This document shows positions 43,222 to 50,784 of a stretch of 64,000 nt of DNA, one piece after another. The stretch's first letter is position 1; each line of letters starts with the position of its first letter. Location: positions 1,766,501 to 1,830,500 of the forward strand of contig NZ_VFML01000001.1 of NCBI RefSeq assembly GCF_006715045.1, read 5' to 3'. The translations under genes and the position numbers were made by a program. This DNA is from Amycolatopsis cihanbeyliensis (lineage in GTDB: Bacteria > Actinomycetota > Actinomycetes > Mycobacteriales > Pseudonocardiaceae). The notes beneath the pieces are model-generated. The model was not told where the DNA came from and searched no databases. It saw only the letters and a program-made list of their open reading frames with translations.

Positions 43222-44412
43222 TCAGGATGCGGGGTGGATGGTGCCGGTGACCTCGCCGAAGGAGATGGTGCAGCCGTCGCCGGGCGCGGTCGCACGGATG
43301 GTGACGGTGTCCCCGTCCGCGAGGAAGGAACGGTGGTCGCCGCCGTCCAGCTCGACCGGTTCGGCACCGTTCCAGGACAGCTCGATCAGCGAGCCGCGCT
43401 GCTCGCGCTCCGGGCCGGACACCGTGCCGGAGGCATACAGATCCCCGGAGCGCAGGCTCGCGCCGTTGACCGTCAGGTGGGCCAGCATCTGCGCGGGCGA
43501 CCAGTACATCGAGGAGAACGGCGGGTGCGCGATCGGCCTGCCGTTCAGTTCGACGGTCATGCTGAGGTCCAGCCCCCACGGGTCGGTCTCGCGCAGGTAG
43601 GGCAGCGGCTCCGGGTCCTGGACGGGCGTGGGCACCCTGGCCGCGTCCAGCGCGTCGAGCGGGACGACCCACGGGGACACCGAGGTCGCGAACGACTTGC
43701 CGAGGAAGGGCCCGAGCGGGACGTACTCCCACGCCTGGATGTCCCTGGCGGACCAGTCGTTGACCAGGCATACGCCGAAGACGTGCCGGGCGAAGTCGGT
43801 CGGCGGCACCGACGTCCCGAGCGGGCTCGGGGTGCCGACGACGAAGCCGACCTCGGCCTCGATGTCCAGCCGGCGGGAGGGGCCGAAACTCGGGGTGTCC
43901 TCGGCGGGCGGCTTGCGCTGACCGTTCGGGCGGACGATCGGGGTGCCGGAGACCACGACGGTGCCGGCCCGGCCGTGGTAGCCGACCGGGAGGTGCTTCC
44001 AGTTGGGCAGCAGCGGCGCCGCGTCCGGGCGGAACATGCGCCCGATGTTGCTCGCGTGGTGCTCGCTGGCGTAGAAGTCCACGTAGTCGGCGACGGCGTA
44101 GGGCAGGTGCAGCTCCACCTCGTCGAGCGGGTACAGCGCCGGTTCCACCGTGCCCCGGTGCGCCTCGTCGGTGAGCAACTCGGTGACCTCGGCACGCACC
44201 CGCCGCCAGCAGGCCTGGCCGGTGGCCATGAACTCGTTCAGGTTGGGCCGGGCGAACACCGGGTCGCCCAGCGCCGCGGCGAGGTCGAGCACGTGGTCGC
44301 CGATGCGCACGCCCACCCTGGGCGAGGATTCCGGTGGCGAGAACACACCGTAGGGCAGGTTCCGCACCCCGAACCCGGACTCGGCCGGGATGCTCAACCA
44401 GGTTTCGCTCAC
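43222..44412 (-). CDS. fahA: Fumarylacetoacetase
   Basis: A 396-residue hydrolase that splits fumarylacetoacetate to fumarate and acetoacetate, the last step of homogentisate degradation. The N-terminal SH3-like domain (1-100) is followed by the catalytic barrel with DFYASEHHASNIG (Asp112 metal ligand, His119 general base), RPNGQRKPP, DIEAEVGFVVG and LVNDWSARDIQAWEYVPLG. Length and motifs match true fumarylacetoacetases rather than short FAH-domain enzymes. The GTG at 44412 follows AAGGGA. It is the last gene of the leftward catabolic group; a half operator lies upstream. Confidence 0.93.
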   Translation of the reverse strand: MSETWLSIPAESGFGVRNLPYGVFSPPESSPRVGVRIGDHVLDLAAALGDPVFARPNLNEFMATGQACWRRVRAEVTELLTDEAHRGTVEPALYPLDEVELHLPYAVADYVDFYASEHHASNIGRMFRPDAAPLLPNWKHLPVGYHGRAGTVVVSGTPIVRPNGQRKPPAEDTPSFGPSRRLDIEAEVGFVVGTPSPLGTSVPPTDFARHVFGVCLVNDWSARDIQAWEYVPLGPFLGKSFATSVSPWVVPLDALDAARVPTPVQDPEPLPYLRETDPWGLDLSMTVELNGRPIAHPPFSSMYWSPAQMLAHLTVNGASLRSGDLYASGTVSGPEREQRGSLIELSWNGAEPVELDGGDHRSFLADGDTVTIRATAPGDGCTISFGEVTGTIHPAS

Positions 44413-44446
44413 GAAGAAGGTCCCTTCTCGTTCGGTTCCAGGTGTC

Positions 44447-44469
44447 TTAGTCAAATATCGGGTTAGTCA
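44447..44469. promoter_or_regulatory. Possible MarR half-sites before the fumarylacetoacetase gene
   Basis: TTAGTCAAA (44447-44455) repeats nine bases of the palindrome found between the MarR and MBL genes, and TTAGTCA recurs at 44463-44469. The site lies 35-57 bp before the GTG start, so fahA may have its own regulated promoter. Confidence 0.4.
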
Positions 44470-44619
44470 GGTCCGTAGCGTGCGTCACCACTGCCGTGAA
44501 CTGCAACGACCTCCCGCCCGTCGCCCACCACCACCCACCCGGTGGCGCCGCGCGCCGCGGTGACCATGGGCCTGACGGCCCGCGGTCGCCGGGTCGTTCT
44601 GAACAGGCCCTCCAGGGCG

Positions 44620-45501
44620 CTAGCTCGCGGTGTGCCACAGGCCGAGCGCGCCCGCTTCCTCGACCGGGACCCGGGTGCTGCACGAGCCGTAGCTGGTGAG
44701 CACCCGCCGGGTGGCCGCGACGGTGGCCGCGTCCAGCCCGGCGGCCCGGCTTGCCAGACCCACCGAGTCGGTGGTCCGCAGCGTCGCGGCCACCGTATCC
44801 GGGCCGGCACCGACGACCGCGTCGGCGACCGCGACGAGCAGGTTCAGGTACCCGTGGTGGGTGAACCCGGTTCCGCGGTCGATGTAGCGCACCGCGTGGT
44901 GCAGCCCGGCGGTCGCCTTCATCGGCAGCCCGGCGGCCACCGCCGTCAGCACGAACCGGGCCAACGCCTCGACACTGGGGAACAGCTCCGCGCGGACCCC
45001 GCCGCAGCGGGCCTTCAGCCCGACCGTGCGGGACACCTCCCGCCCGGTCAGCGCCGCGCAGGTCGCGCCCGCGTCGCCGAAGGTCGCCGGCTCGAGGAAC
45101 AGCGGCACCGCGCCGGGCACCTCGACGGTGGCGCGCAGCACGGCGGCCACCGCGCCCTCCGGCTTCGGCTCGTCGGTCCCGGACAGCGGGAACTCCAGCC
45201 CGGCCAGCCGCAGTCGCGGGTCCTCGTCGAGCTCGCGCAGGGCGCCCGGTAGCCCCTGCGTTCCGGTGTCGGCGATCAGGCCGATGGCCATCCGGTCGGG
45301 CTCGGTGAGCTCGCCGCGCAGCTCACCGAGCCGGGACGCCGGGCACAGGAACCGGTGCGTCAGCACGCCGTGCCCGGCCGCGAGGTCGGCTCGGTGCCTG
45401 GCCACGGCATCCGGCATGGCCAGCGCGGTGGGTGGGAACAGGCCCGCGTCGTCCACGAGCCCGGCGAGCAGGCGGTTGCCCGCGTGGGGGTCATTCGGCA
45501 T
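44620..45501 (-). CDS. Conserved-looking protein of unknown function in the catabolic group
   Basis: A 293-residue soluble protein with no signal peptide or membrane helix. Alternating strand and helix patterns (GVLTHRFLCPASRLGEL, DRMAIGLIADTG, LRLAGLEFPLSG, VPLFLEPATFG, RTVGLKARCGGVRAELFPS, LPMKATAGLHHAVRYI) suggest a TIM-barrel-like fold with a Lys and an Arg in KARCGG. No family recognised and no metal triad obvious. GGAGAACC precedes the ATG. It begins nine bases after the monooxygenase stop, so it is in the same operon; it occupies the place where an isomerase or ring-cleavage enzyme would be expected. Confidence 0.6.
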   Translation of the reverse strand: MPNDPHAGNRLLAGLVDDAGLFPPTALAMPDAVARHRADLAAGHGVLTHRFLCPASRLGELRGELTEPDRMAIGLIADTGTQGLPGALRELDEDPRLRLAGLEFPLSGTDEPKPEGAVAAVLRATVEVPGAVPLFLEPATFGDAGATCAALTGREVSRTVGLKARCGGVRAELFPSVEALARFVLTAVAAGLPMKATAGLHHAVRYIDRGTGFTHHGYLNLLVAVADAVVGAGPDTVAATLRTTDSVGLASRAAGLDAATVAATRRVLTSYGSCSTRVPVEEAGALGLWHTAS

Positions 45502-45510
45502 GGTTCTCCT

Positions 45511-47106
45511 TCACAACGGTCCCGGACCGCGCCCGAGGCAACGGCGCAGGGCGGTCGCGATCTCCTCGGTGGTCGGTTCCGCCAGTACCGCGGCGATATG
45601 GGCGTCCGGGCGCAGTACCCAGACCTCGCCGGGTGCCGGGGACAGCGCCGCCGCCAGCTCGCCCGCGGCGTCGATCTCCTCGATCCGCAGCACGCGCGTC
45701 GGCGTGCCGCGCGCGGGCACCGCGGCGGCCGCGGCCGCCGCGGTGCCTCCGGCGGCCAGCAGCAGAAAACCGTCGCGGGCCAGGCTTCGCAGTCGCGAAG
45801 GTGCCCCGTCCACGGACACCGCCACGTCCGGGACGAGCACTCCCGGTGCCACCACGGGGGCCGTGCCCCGTGCCGGCCGCCCGGTACACGGCCGAGCCGT
45901 CGATGGGGTGGTGAGCGGTGATCCCGCGTACCAGAACGGTTCGGCGAGCCTTCCCGAGTCCACTTCGGACCTCACTGCGGGGTCGCCGACCGCGCTGTCC
46001 AGTATGGACTCCCGGCGGGCGCGATCGGCCTCGTCGCCGGGGACGAGGAACCGCATGGTGCTGCTGGTGACGTCGATGTTCTCCACCGCGGCCGCGTGCC
46101 GCTCGGTGTGGTAGCTCTCCAGCAGTTCCTCCCCCGCCCGGCCGGACAGCACGAACGCCAGCTTCCACGCGGCGTTCTCCGCGTCCTGCACACCGGAGTT
46201 GAGCCCGCGCGCCCCGAACGGCGCCACCAGGTGCGCGCAGTCCCCGGCCAGCAGCACCCTGCCGACCCGCATCCGATCGGCCAGCCGCTCGTGGAAGCGG
46301 TACACCGACCGCCACAGCACGTGGTAGTCGCGCTCGCCGATCACGGTACGGATCCTGCGGTCCAGCGCGCCTGCCGCCTCCTCGGCCGCCAGGTCGTAGC
46401 CGGGCGGAACCTGCCAGTCGATCCGGTAGCTGGAGCCGGGACAGGGGTGGATCAGCACCTGGCGGCCGGGGTTCCAGCTCGGGTCGAAGTGGAACCGCCG
46501 CTCGGTCGCGAACCCCGGAAGGTCGGCGCGGATGTCGCAGATCAGGAACAGGTCGTCGAAGGACTGCCCGGGAAAGGACACCCCCAGCATCCGGCGGAGG
46601 TCCTCGGCGCGGGCGCCGGCACAGGCCACCGCGTAGTCCGCCGTGACCGTCCGCCGGCCGCCCGCGGTCGCGCAGTCCAGCCGTACCCCGCCGGAGTCCT
46701 GGGTGATCCCGGTGACCCGGTGGTCCCAGCGCAGTTCGATCAGTGGTTCAGCGGCGATGCGCTCGTCCAGGATCTCCTCGGTGCGGGCCTGCGAGAGATT
46801 GACGAACGGCGGGAAGGGCGAGCGACCGGGATCGGGAAGGTCGTAGGCGAAGAGCTCGCGGTCCCGGTAGAACGTGCGGGCGGTCAGCCAGGTGACGCCC
46901 TCGGCCGCGATCCGCTCCCCCGCGCCGACCGCGTCCCAGATGTCCAGCACGTCCCGCTGCTGGCAGATCGCCCGCGAACCGACCAGATCCCGCTCCGGGC
47001 GCTGGTCCAGCACCACCGTGGGTACGCCCCAGCGGGCCAGCAGCAACGCGGTGGTCTGCCCGACCGGCCCCGCGCCCAGCACGGCCACGCGCGCGTTCGG
47101 CTGCAC
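45511..47106 (-). CDS. FAD-dependent aromatic monooxygenase (PHBH/MhpA family)
   Basis: A 531-residue flavoprotein hydroxylase. The N-terminal dinucleotide motif GAGPVGQTTALLLARWG is at 11-27, with the acidic VVLDQRPERD after it; the FAD ribityl motif VLLAGDCAHLVAPFGARGLN is near residue 290; the C-terminal thioredoxin-like domain typical of phenol hydroxylase and MhpA-type enzymes is present. It uses NAD(P)H and O2 to hydroxylate an aromatic ring. GTG start five bases after the MBL gene stop. Substrate is probably a phenolic acid, given fumarylacetoacetase downstream. Confidence 0.85.
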   Translation of the reverse strand: MQPNARVAVLGAGPVGQTTALLLARWGVPTVVLDQRPERDLVGSRAICQQRDVLDIWDAVGAGERIAAEGVTWLTARTFYRDRELFAYDLPDPGRSPFPPFVNLSQARTEEILDERIAAEPLIELRWDHRVTGITQDSGGVRLDCATAGGRRTVTADYAVACAGARAEDLRRMLGVSFPGQSFDDLFLICDIRADLPGFATERRFHFDPSWNPGRQVLIHPCPGSSYRIDWQVPPGYDLAAEEAAGALDRRIRTVIGERDYHVLWRSVYRFHERLADRMRVGRVLLAGDCAHLVAPFGARGLNSGVQDAENAAWKLAFVLSGRAGEELLESYHTERHAAAVENIDVTSSTMRFLVPGDEADRARRESILDSAVGDPAVRSEVDSGRLAEPFWYAGSPLTTPSTARPCTGRPARGTAPVVAPGVLVPDVAVSVDGAPSRLRSLARDGFLLLAAGGTAAAAAAAVPARGTPTRVLRIEEIDAAGELAAALSPAPGEVWVLRPDAHIAAVLAEPTTEEIATALRRCLGRGPGPL

Positions 47107-47111
47107 GGCGC

Positions 47112-48074
47112 TCAGCCCTGCAACTGGGCCCACACCGCGCGGTCCCGCTCGGCGGTCCAGATCACCGGACGTTCGATGCCGCCGAGTTCGTCCCACAGCC
47201 GGGAGACGTCGAACGGGAGGCAGTGCTCGAAGATCGGCCAGTGCCCGTAGCCGTCCACCAGCGCCGCGTGGGCGGCGGTGAAGGCCTCGGCGAGGGTGCC
47301 GCCCCGCTCGCGTACCGCGGACACCTCCCGGATCATCACCTCCAGGAAGTGCCGGGTCTGCGCGATCGCGGCCCGCACCGCCTCCGGTCCCCTGCTGACC
47401 GCGCCGCGCCCGCCGACGAGTGCCTCGGCCCCGATCGAGGCGACGGCGTCCAGGGTGGAACTCGCCCACTCGCGGTGGAACGCGTCCCCCGTGTACAGCG
47501 CGGCCTGCGCCTCCACGAGGTCACCGGCGAACAGGATCCGCTGCCGGGGCAACCACGCCACGATGTCGCCCTCGGTATGCCCCCGCCCGCAGTAGCGCAG
47601 TTCCAGCTCACCGCGGTCCCCACCGAGGTCGATGGTGAGCCGGTCGGAGAAGGTGAGGGTGGGCCAGGTGAGCCCGGGAACGGAGTCGGCGTCCTTGGCC
47701 AGCCGCGGCATCCTGGCGAACTCCGAGTCCCAGTCCGCGAGTCCCCGCTCGGCCACCAGTGCCCTGGTGTTCTCGTGCGCGACGATCACCTCGGCATCGA
47801 AGGCGCTCGCCCCCAGCACGCGCACCGCGTGGTAGTGCGAGAGCACCAGGTAGCGCACCGGCTTGTCGGTGTACTCCCGCAGCCGCGCCAGCCACTCCGC
47901 CGCGGCCACCGGGGTGGCCATCGCCTCGAAGCAGACCAGGAAGTCCTCGCCCTCGATGGCACCGACATTCGGATCACCCTCGGCGGTCAGCGCGTACACG
48001 CCGTCCGCGAGGACCTCCAGCGTCTGCTCCTTCTCGGTCAGGTCGGACGATGATGCGAATGGCTTCGCCGGCAT
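47112..48074 (-). CDS. Metallo-beta-lactamase-fold protein lacking the second metal site
   Basis: A 320-residue MBL-fold protein. The first-site ligands His80, His82 (SHYH) and His166 (GRGHTEGD) and the bridging Asp185 (FAGDLVE) are kept. The second-site residues are changed: HxHxDH reads HYHAVR, and the late GHG motif reads GGRG. This pattern would leave one metal, as in Fe(II) dioxygenases of the ETHE1 type, or a single-zinc hydrolase. It is the first gene of the leftward catabolic operon and lies divergent from marR with a palindromic operator between. Reaction unknown. Confidence 0.75.
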   Translation of the reverse strand: MPAKPFASSSDLTEKEQTLEVLADGVYALTAEGDPNVGAIEGEDFLVCFEAMATPVAAAEWLARLREYTDKPVRYLVLSHYHAVRVLGASAFDAEVIVAHENTRALVAERGLADWDSEFARMPRLAKDADSVPGLTWPTLTFSDRLTIDLGGDRGELELRYCGRGHTEGDIVAWLPRQRILFAGDLVEAQAALYTGDAFHREWASSTLDAVASIGAEALVGGRGAVSRGPEAVRAAIAQTRHFLEVMIREVSAVRERGGTLAEAFTAAHAALVDGYGHWPIFEHCLPFDVSRLWDELGGIERPVIWTAERDRAVWAQLQG

Positions 48075-48101
48075 TCGCGGCCTCCGTCGGTCGAAGCGAT
48101 T

Positions 48102-48119
48102 TAGTCAAAGCTTTGATTA
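48102..48119. promoter_or_regulatory. MarR operator palindrome
   Basis: TAGTCAAAGCTTTGATTA is an 18-bp palindrome with one symmetric mismatch pair. It lies between the divergent MBL (start 48074) and MarR (start 48183) genes, where a MarR dimer would repress both directions. The half TTAGTCAAA recurs before fahA. Confidence 0.65.
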
Positions 48120-48182
48120 CCTGTGCCGGGAAGCGTACGCGCTTCGGCGGGTGCGCGAAAGCCCTCACCTACGCTTGCCTGC

Positions 48183-48722
48183 ATGGCAACCGACCCCGCC
48201 GAGCCCAGCCGCCTCGACTACGTCTCGTTCGTCGACTACGCGATCGAGCGGGTGCTCGGCGAACTGCCCGGTGTCGACCCGCTGGCCATGCGGTTCGTGC
48301 TGACCCTGCACCGGGCCACCAGCGCGCTGGTGTACGACCTCGAGTCCTCGGTGCACCGCCCCCGCGGCTGGAGCTGGCCGGGCTTCCGCGTGCTGTTCGC
48401 GCTCTGGCTCGCGGGGCCGCTGGAGGGCAAGCGGGTCGCCGAACTGACCGGGATGAGCCGGGCCGCGGTGTCGGCACTGGCCAACACCCTCGAACGGGAC
48501 GGCCTGGTCGCCCGCGGGCCCGCGGAGCAGGACCGCAGGGTGGTGTTGCTGGAGATCACCCCGGCCGGGCACGAGGCGATCAGCAGCGCCTTCACCGCGC
48601 ACAACGACCGGGAGCAGGCCTGGGCCGCCAGCCTCACCGGGGAGGAGCTGCGCACCCTGATCGGCCTGCTGGAGAAGCTGATGACCGGATCCGCAGCCTC
48701 GGACGTCAAGCGGCGTTTCTAG
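48183..48722 (+). CDS. MarR family transcriptional regulator
   Basis: A 179-residue winged-helix regulator: dimer helices at the ends and the DNA-binding part GKRVAELTGMSRAAVSALAN followed by the wing LVARGPAEQDRRVVLLEITPAG. MarR proteins release DNA on binding aromatic ligands. It is divergent from the catabolic operon, and the palindrome between them is its probable target. ATG at 48183 is preferred to an in-frame GTG 20 codons upstream. Its last codons overlap the convergent membrane gene by 4 bp. Confidence 0.88.
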   Translation: MATDPAEPSRLDYVSFVDYAIERVLGELPGVDPLAMRFVLTLHRATSALVYDLESSVHRPRGWSWPGFRVLFALWLAGPLEGKRVAELTGMSRAAVSALANTLERDGLVARGPAEQDRRVVLLEITPAGHEAISSAFTAHNDREQAWAASLTGEELRTLIGLLEKLMTGSAASDVKRRF

Positions 48723-49273
48723 CCGTCCTCCGGCTGAGGACGCTGCTCGCGCAGCCGGAGCGCGGGTGTCTCGTCGAGTTTCAGCAACTCAACGGCGGTG
48801 CGGTTGATCTCGGCGCCGTTGGCCACCGAATGGAGCAGGCCGTTGCAGAAGAGATCCCAGATGCGGCGGTCCCGCTGGAGATCGCCGACCTGCCGATCAG
48901 CACCCCGGCCCTCGTAGTCCTCGAAACGGATGTGCAGCATGCCACCGGCGAAGTAACCCTCGATTCGGGTGAGCTCGTACATCTTGAGATGGTTGGACCG
49001 CGCCCGGCGCTGGTACCACCGCTTGTTGTAGTCCCACTTAATCCAGTCCGCCCCCGCGGAGGTCGTCTGGTAATTCAAGGGACCGGAGGCAAGGTAGGCG
49101 AATACGATGAGGATGACCCAAATTTGCCAATAGCCCAAACCGCCGAGATCACCCTCGAACAGGAACACCACGAAAGTTCCGGCAATCATCAGTCCAAGTG
49201 CGACGAAGAACCCGTGGATATTGGACAGGCGGCTGTGCCGATGCCAGGCAAGTGCCGGTCCGGCACCCTCCAA
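48719..49273 (-). CDS. Membrane protein with two helices and a soluble C-terminal domain, unknown
   Basis: About 184 residues if read from a TTG at 49273; an ATG at 49189 overlaps the stop of the upstream frame (TGATG) but would cut into the first helix. Helices are GFFVALGLMIAGTFVVFLF and WQIWVILIVFAYLASGPL, then a charged domain beginning WIKWDYNKRWYQRRARSNHL. The hydrophobic helix begins before the ATG, so the N-terminus probably belongs to the neighbouring frame at 49189-49464; see the frameshift note. No family recognised. Confidence 0.5.
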   Translation of the reverse strand: MEGAGPALAWHRHSRLSNIHGFFVALGLMIAGTFVVFLFEGDLGGLGYWQIWVILIVFAYLASGPLNYQTTSAGADWIKWDYNKRWYQRRARSNHLKMYELTRIEGYFAGGMLHIRFEDYEGRGADRQVGDLQRDRRIWDLFCNGLLHSVANGAEINRTAVELLKLDETPALRLREQRPQPEDG

Positions 49274-49464
49274 TGGGGGCGGTTGTGGGAAAGCTTGGCG
49301 GAACGGCTACGGTCGTGCTCGGGTGCGATCCCTTTTTCGTTCCTGAAGCCCGGAGCATGAGGGGGAAATGGCTCACCGGTCTCCGGGTCAGGTCGGGGCG
49401 GTAGCTCGGGAAACTCATACCAGGTGCGACCGCGTTCGGGTTCGCGATGTCGTCCGGCCATCAT
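49189..49464 (-). CDS. Pro-rich N-terminal reading frame, perhaps the front part of the membrane protein gene
   Basis: About 90 residues starting MAGRHREPERGRTWYEF and PELPPRPDPETGEPFPP, clearly protein-like for its first 65 residues, then a Ser, Gly and Pro-rich end that looks out of frame (GIGTAACPISTGSSS). It overlaps the membrane-protein frame by 85 bp. A one-base shift in 49190-49290 would join the two into a protein of about 240 residues. Two tandem ATGs; the second (49461) fits the AGG site better. Either a frameshifted gene or two coupled genes. Confidence 0.4.
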   Translation of the reverse strand: MMAGRHREPERGRTWYEFPELPPRPDPETGEPFPPHAPGFRNEKGIAPEHDRSRSAKLSHNRPHWRVPDRHLPGIGTAACPISTGSSSHLD

Positions 49465-49473
49465 TACCTGCGC

Positions 49474-49626
49474 TTACTCGGGAACAAGGAAGTCGGCGAC
49501 GGCTTGCCCACCAATGGCTCCCGCGATGCCCCCGACCGTACCGACGACAAGCGTGCCCCACGGCCCGATCGCGGCCCCATATCGCTCCGGTCGCCCAGGT
49601 CTGCACCCATGATCAACAGGGATCAC
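49474..49626 (-). CDS. Small glycine-zipper protein, 50 residues
   Basis: A GTG-to-TAA frame of 50 residues. The C-terminal half is GTLVVGTVGGIAGAIGGQ followed by AVADFLVPE: regular GxxxG spacing typical of glycine-zipper membrane-inserting helices found at the ends of secreted effectors and in small membrane peptides. It ends 10 bp before the next gene start, so translation would be coupled. No clear ribosome site; it may instead be the remaining 3' end of a larger gene. Confidence 0.4.
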   Translation of the reverse strand: MIPVDHGCRPGRPERYGAAIGPWGTLVVGTVGGIAGAIGGQAVADFLVPE

Positions 49627-49700
49627 CAACAGCCCACGATGGTTAAAACTCCAGCCAATTAGCTACAGGCCGTCTACACGCCATAGCTCAATTCTGCCAG

Positions 49701-49994
49701 CTATCGTGACAGTCCTGCAGTTGACATCGAAGGTGCAGAATTGCCCACCTTGACACTGACACTTGTGGACGTGACCAATCCGAGTATTGTGCCAAAAATC
49801 AGGACAGTTGCCACGATCGTGAGCAGCCATCGCGTGATCGGTGATTCGCGGCGCACCCACGCCGCGACAGTCCAGGCTGCGAACATCATATAGCCGAGAG
49901 GTGGCAACAGCAGGAGCGCGATAAGTGAGGTCGCGATGGCTATGCCCAGAAACTGGAGCGAGCGTGTCCTTCTGCTAGGTGCCTGATCAGACAA
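49701..49994 (-). CDS. Small two-helix membrane protein, unknown function
   Basis: About 97 residues. Start TTG 49994 has AGGGAG five bases before it; an ATG at 50009 has no site. Polar N-terminus with SRRTRS, helix one LGIAIATSLIALLLLPPLGY, a second short hydrophobic stretch, RRES loop, helix WLLTIVATVLIFGTILGLV, and a Ser and Thr-rich outer tail. Base composition is lower in GC than the flanking catabolic genes. No family recognised. Confidence 0.5.
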   Translation of the reverse strand: MSDQAPSRRTRSLQFLGIAIATSLIALLLLPPLGYMMFAAWTVAAWVRRESPITRWLLTIVATVLIFGTILGLVTSTSVSVKVGNSAPSMSTAGLSR

Positions 49995-50089
49995 GGCGAC
50001 TCCCTGCATTGCGGTGTAGAAGCTTCATGCTGCAGGCTACGCGTGTCGGTGACTCAAGGAAAGTCGTATCGAGCGAGCCCCCTCACATG

Positions 50090-50132
50090 AGGTGTTTCCC
50101 CTCGGCAGCAAACCAAGGGGAAACACCTTTTT
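50090..50132 (+). terminator. Strong intrinsic terminator reading rightward
   Basis: AGGTGTTTCCCCT (50090-50102) pairs perfectly with AGGGGAAACACCT (50116-50128), loop 13 nt, followed by TTTTT. A 13-bp stem with a T-run is unusual in this genome. No rightward gene is evident upstream of it. Confidence 0.7.
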
Positions 50133-50175
50133 ATCGACGTCGACACGACCACCCAATCGGGATATTACTAAATCT

Positions 50176-50763
50176 TTACCCCACTGCCCAATCGTAGTCG
50201 TAACCGCCGTCCGCATAAGTGTCTATCAAGATCTCGGGAAGAGCCTCGTCTATGCAGATAACCCGCGGTGGGCAGTATTCAAATTTTGCCTGCGTGTGGT
50301 TTCGATAAACCCATTTGTCTCCATAGTAGTCCCATTGCTCCTTGGACTTGACGCCGTCGTATGTCCAGCCCGCAAGATTGGACCATTGGGGAATGTCGCT
50401 GGCAATCTGAATAGGGCTGATGGATGTAACTATGGCGTTTGAGTAGCACCAGTCCACACGGTTGACGTATGACCAGAGGCGACTACCGACCGCATTCTCA
50501 GCCTCGACAGTGACCTTTACCCAGTTGCAGGTCTCGATGCCCCGCGTCCTTGCTTCCCCGGCATCTGCATGGCTGCGAACTGTGACGATCCGACCTTTGT
50601 CGTCCGTAACAGTCTTAGGGTTCAGTGTGTATTCCCCAGGACCGTTATACATCCCCACCGGTGGCGTTGGCTGTCGTTCCGTTGTCGCGCTTGCCTGCGG
50701 AACCGCGAGCAACATCAACGCAGCAAACAGCGAACACGCTGTCGCGATAATTCTTTTTGACAC
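50176..50763 (-). CDS. Secreted protein of unknown function, 195 residues
   Basis: An exported protein: GTG 50763 with GGGAGA four bases before gives MSKRIIATACSLFAALM and a signal peptide ending PQASA at about 26. The mature part has four cysteines in the second half (CNWVKV, DWCYSN, EYCPP, VICID), many aromatic residues and few charges, and ends GGYDYDWAVG. It resembles short actinomycete secreted proteins without known role. The DNA is less GC-rich and uses more A/T-ending codons than the neighbouring core genes, which suggests transfer. Confidence 0.6.
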   Translation of the reverse strand: MSKRIIATACSLFAALMLLAVPQASATTERQPTPPVGMYNGPGEYTLNPKTVTDDKGRIVTVRSHADAGEARTRGIETCNWVKVTVEAENAVGSRLWSYVNRVDWCYSNAIVTSISPIQIASDIPQWSNLAGWTYDGVKSKEQWDYYGDKWVYRNHTQAKFEYCPPRVICIDEALPEILIDTYADGGYDYDWAVG

Positions 50764-50784
50764 TAATTCTCCCATCGACATCAC

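Noticed and set aside
43145..43600. A peptide with FATPNVRKATFRA seemingly shared with a frame near 22300
   Set aside because: The similarity comes from the 81-bp non-coding repeat being read in one frame; the substitutions are not synonymous.
44447..44683. Minus-strand frame of 78 codons between fahA and the unknown gene
   Set aside because: Pro, Gly and Arg-rich shadow that overlaps the end of the unknown gene and the fahA promoter.
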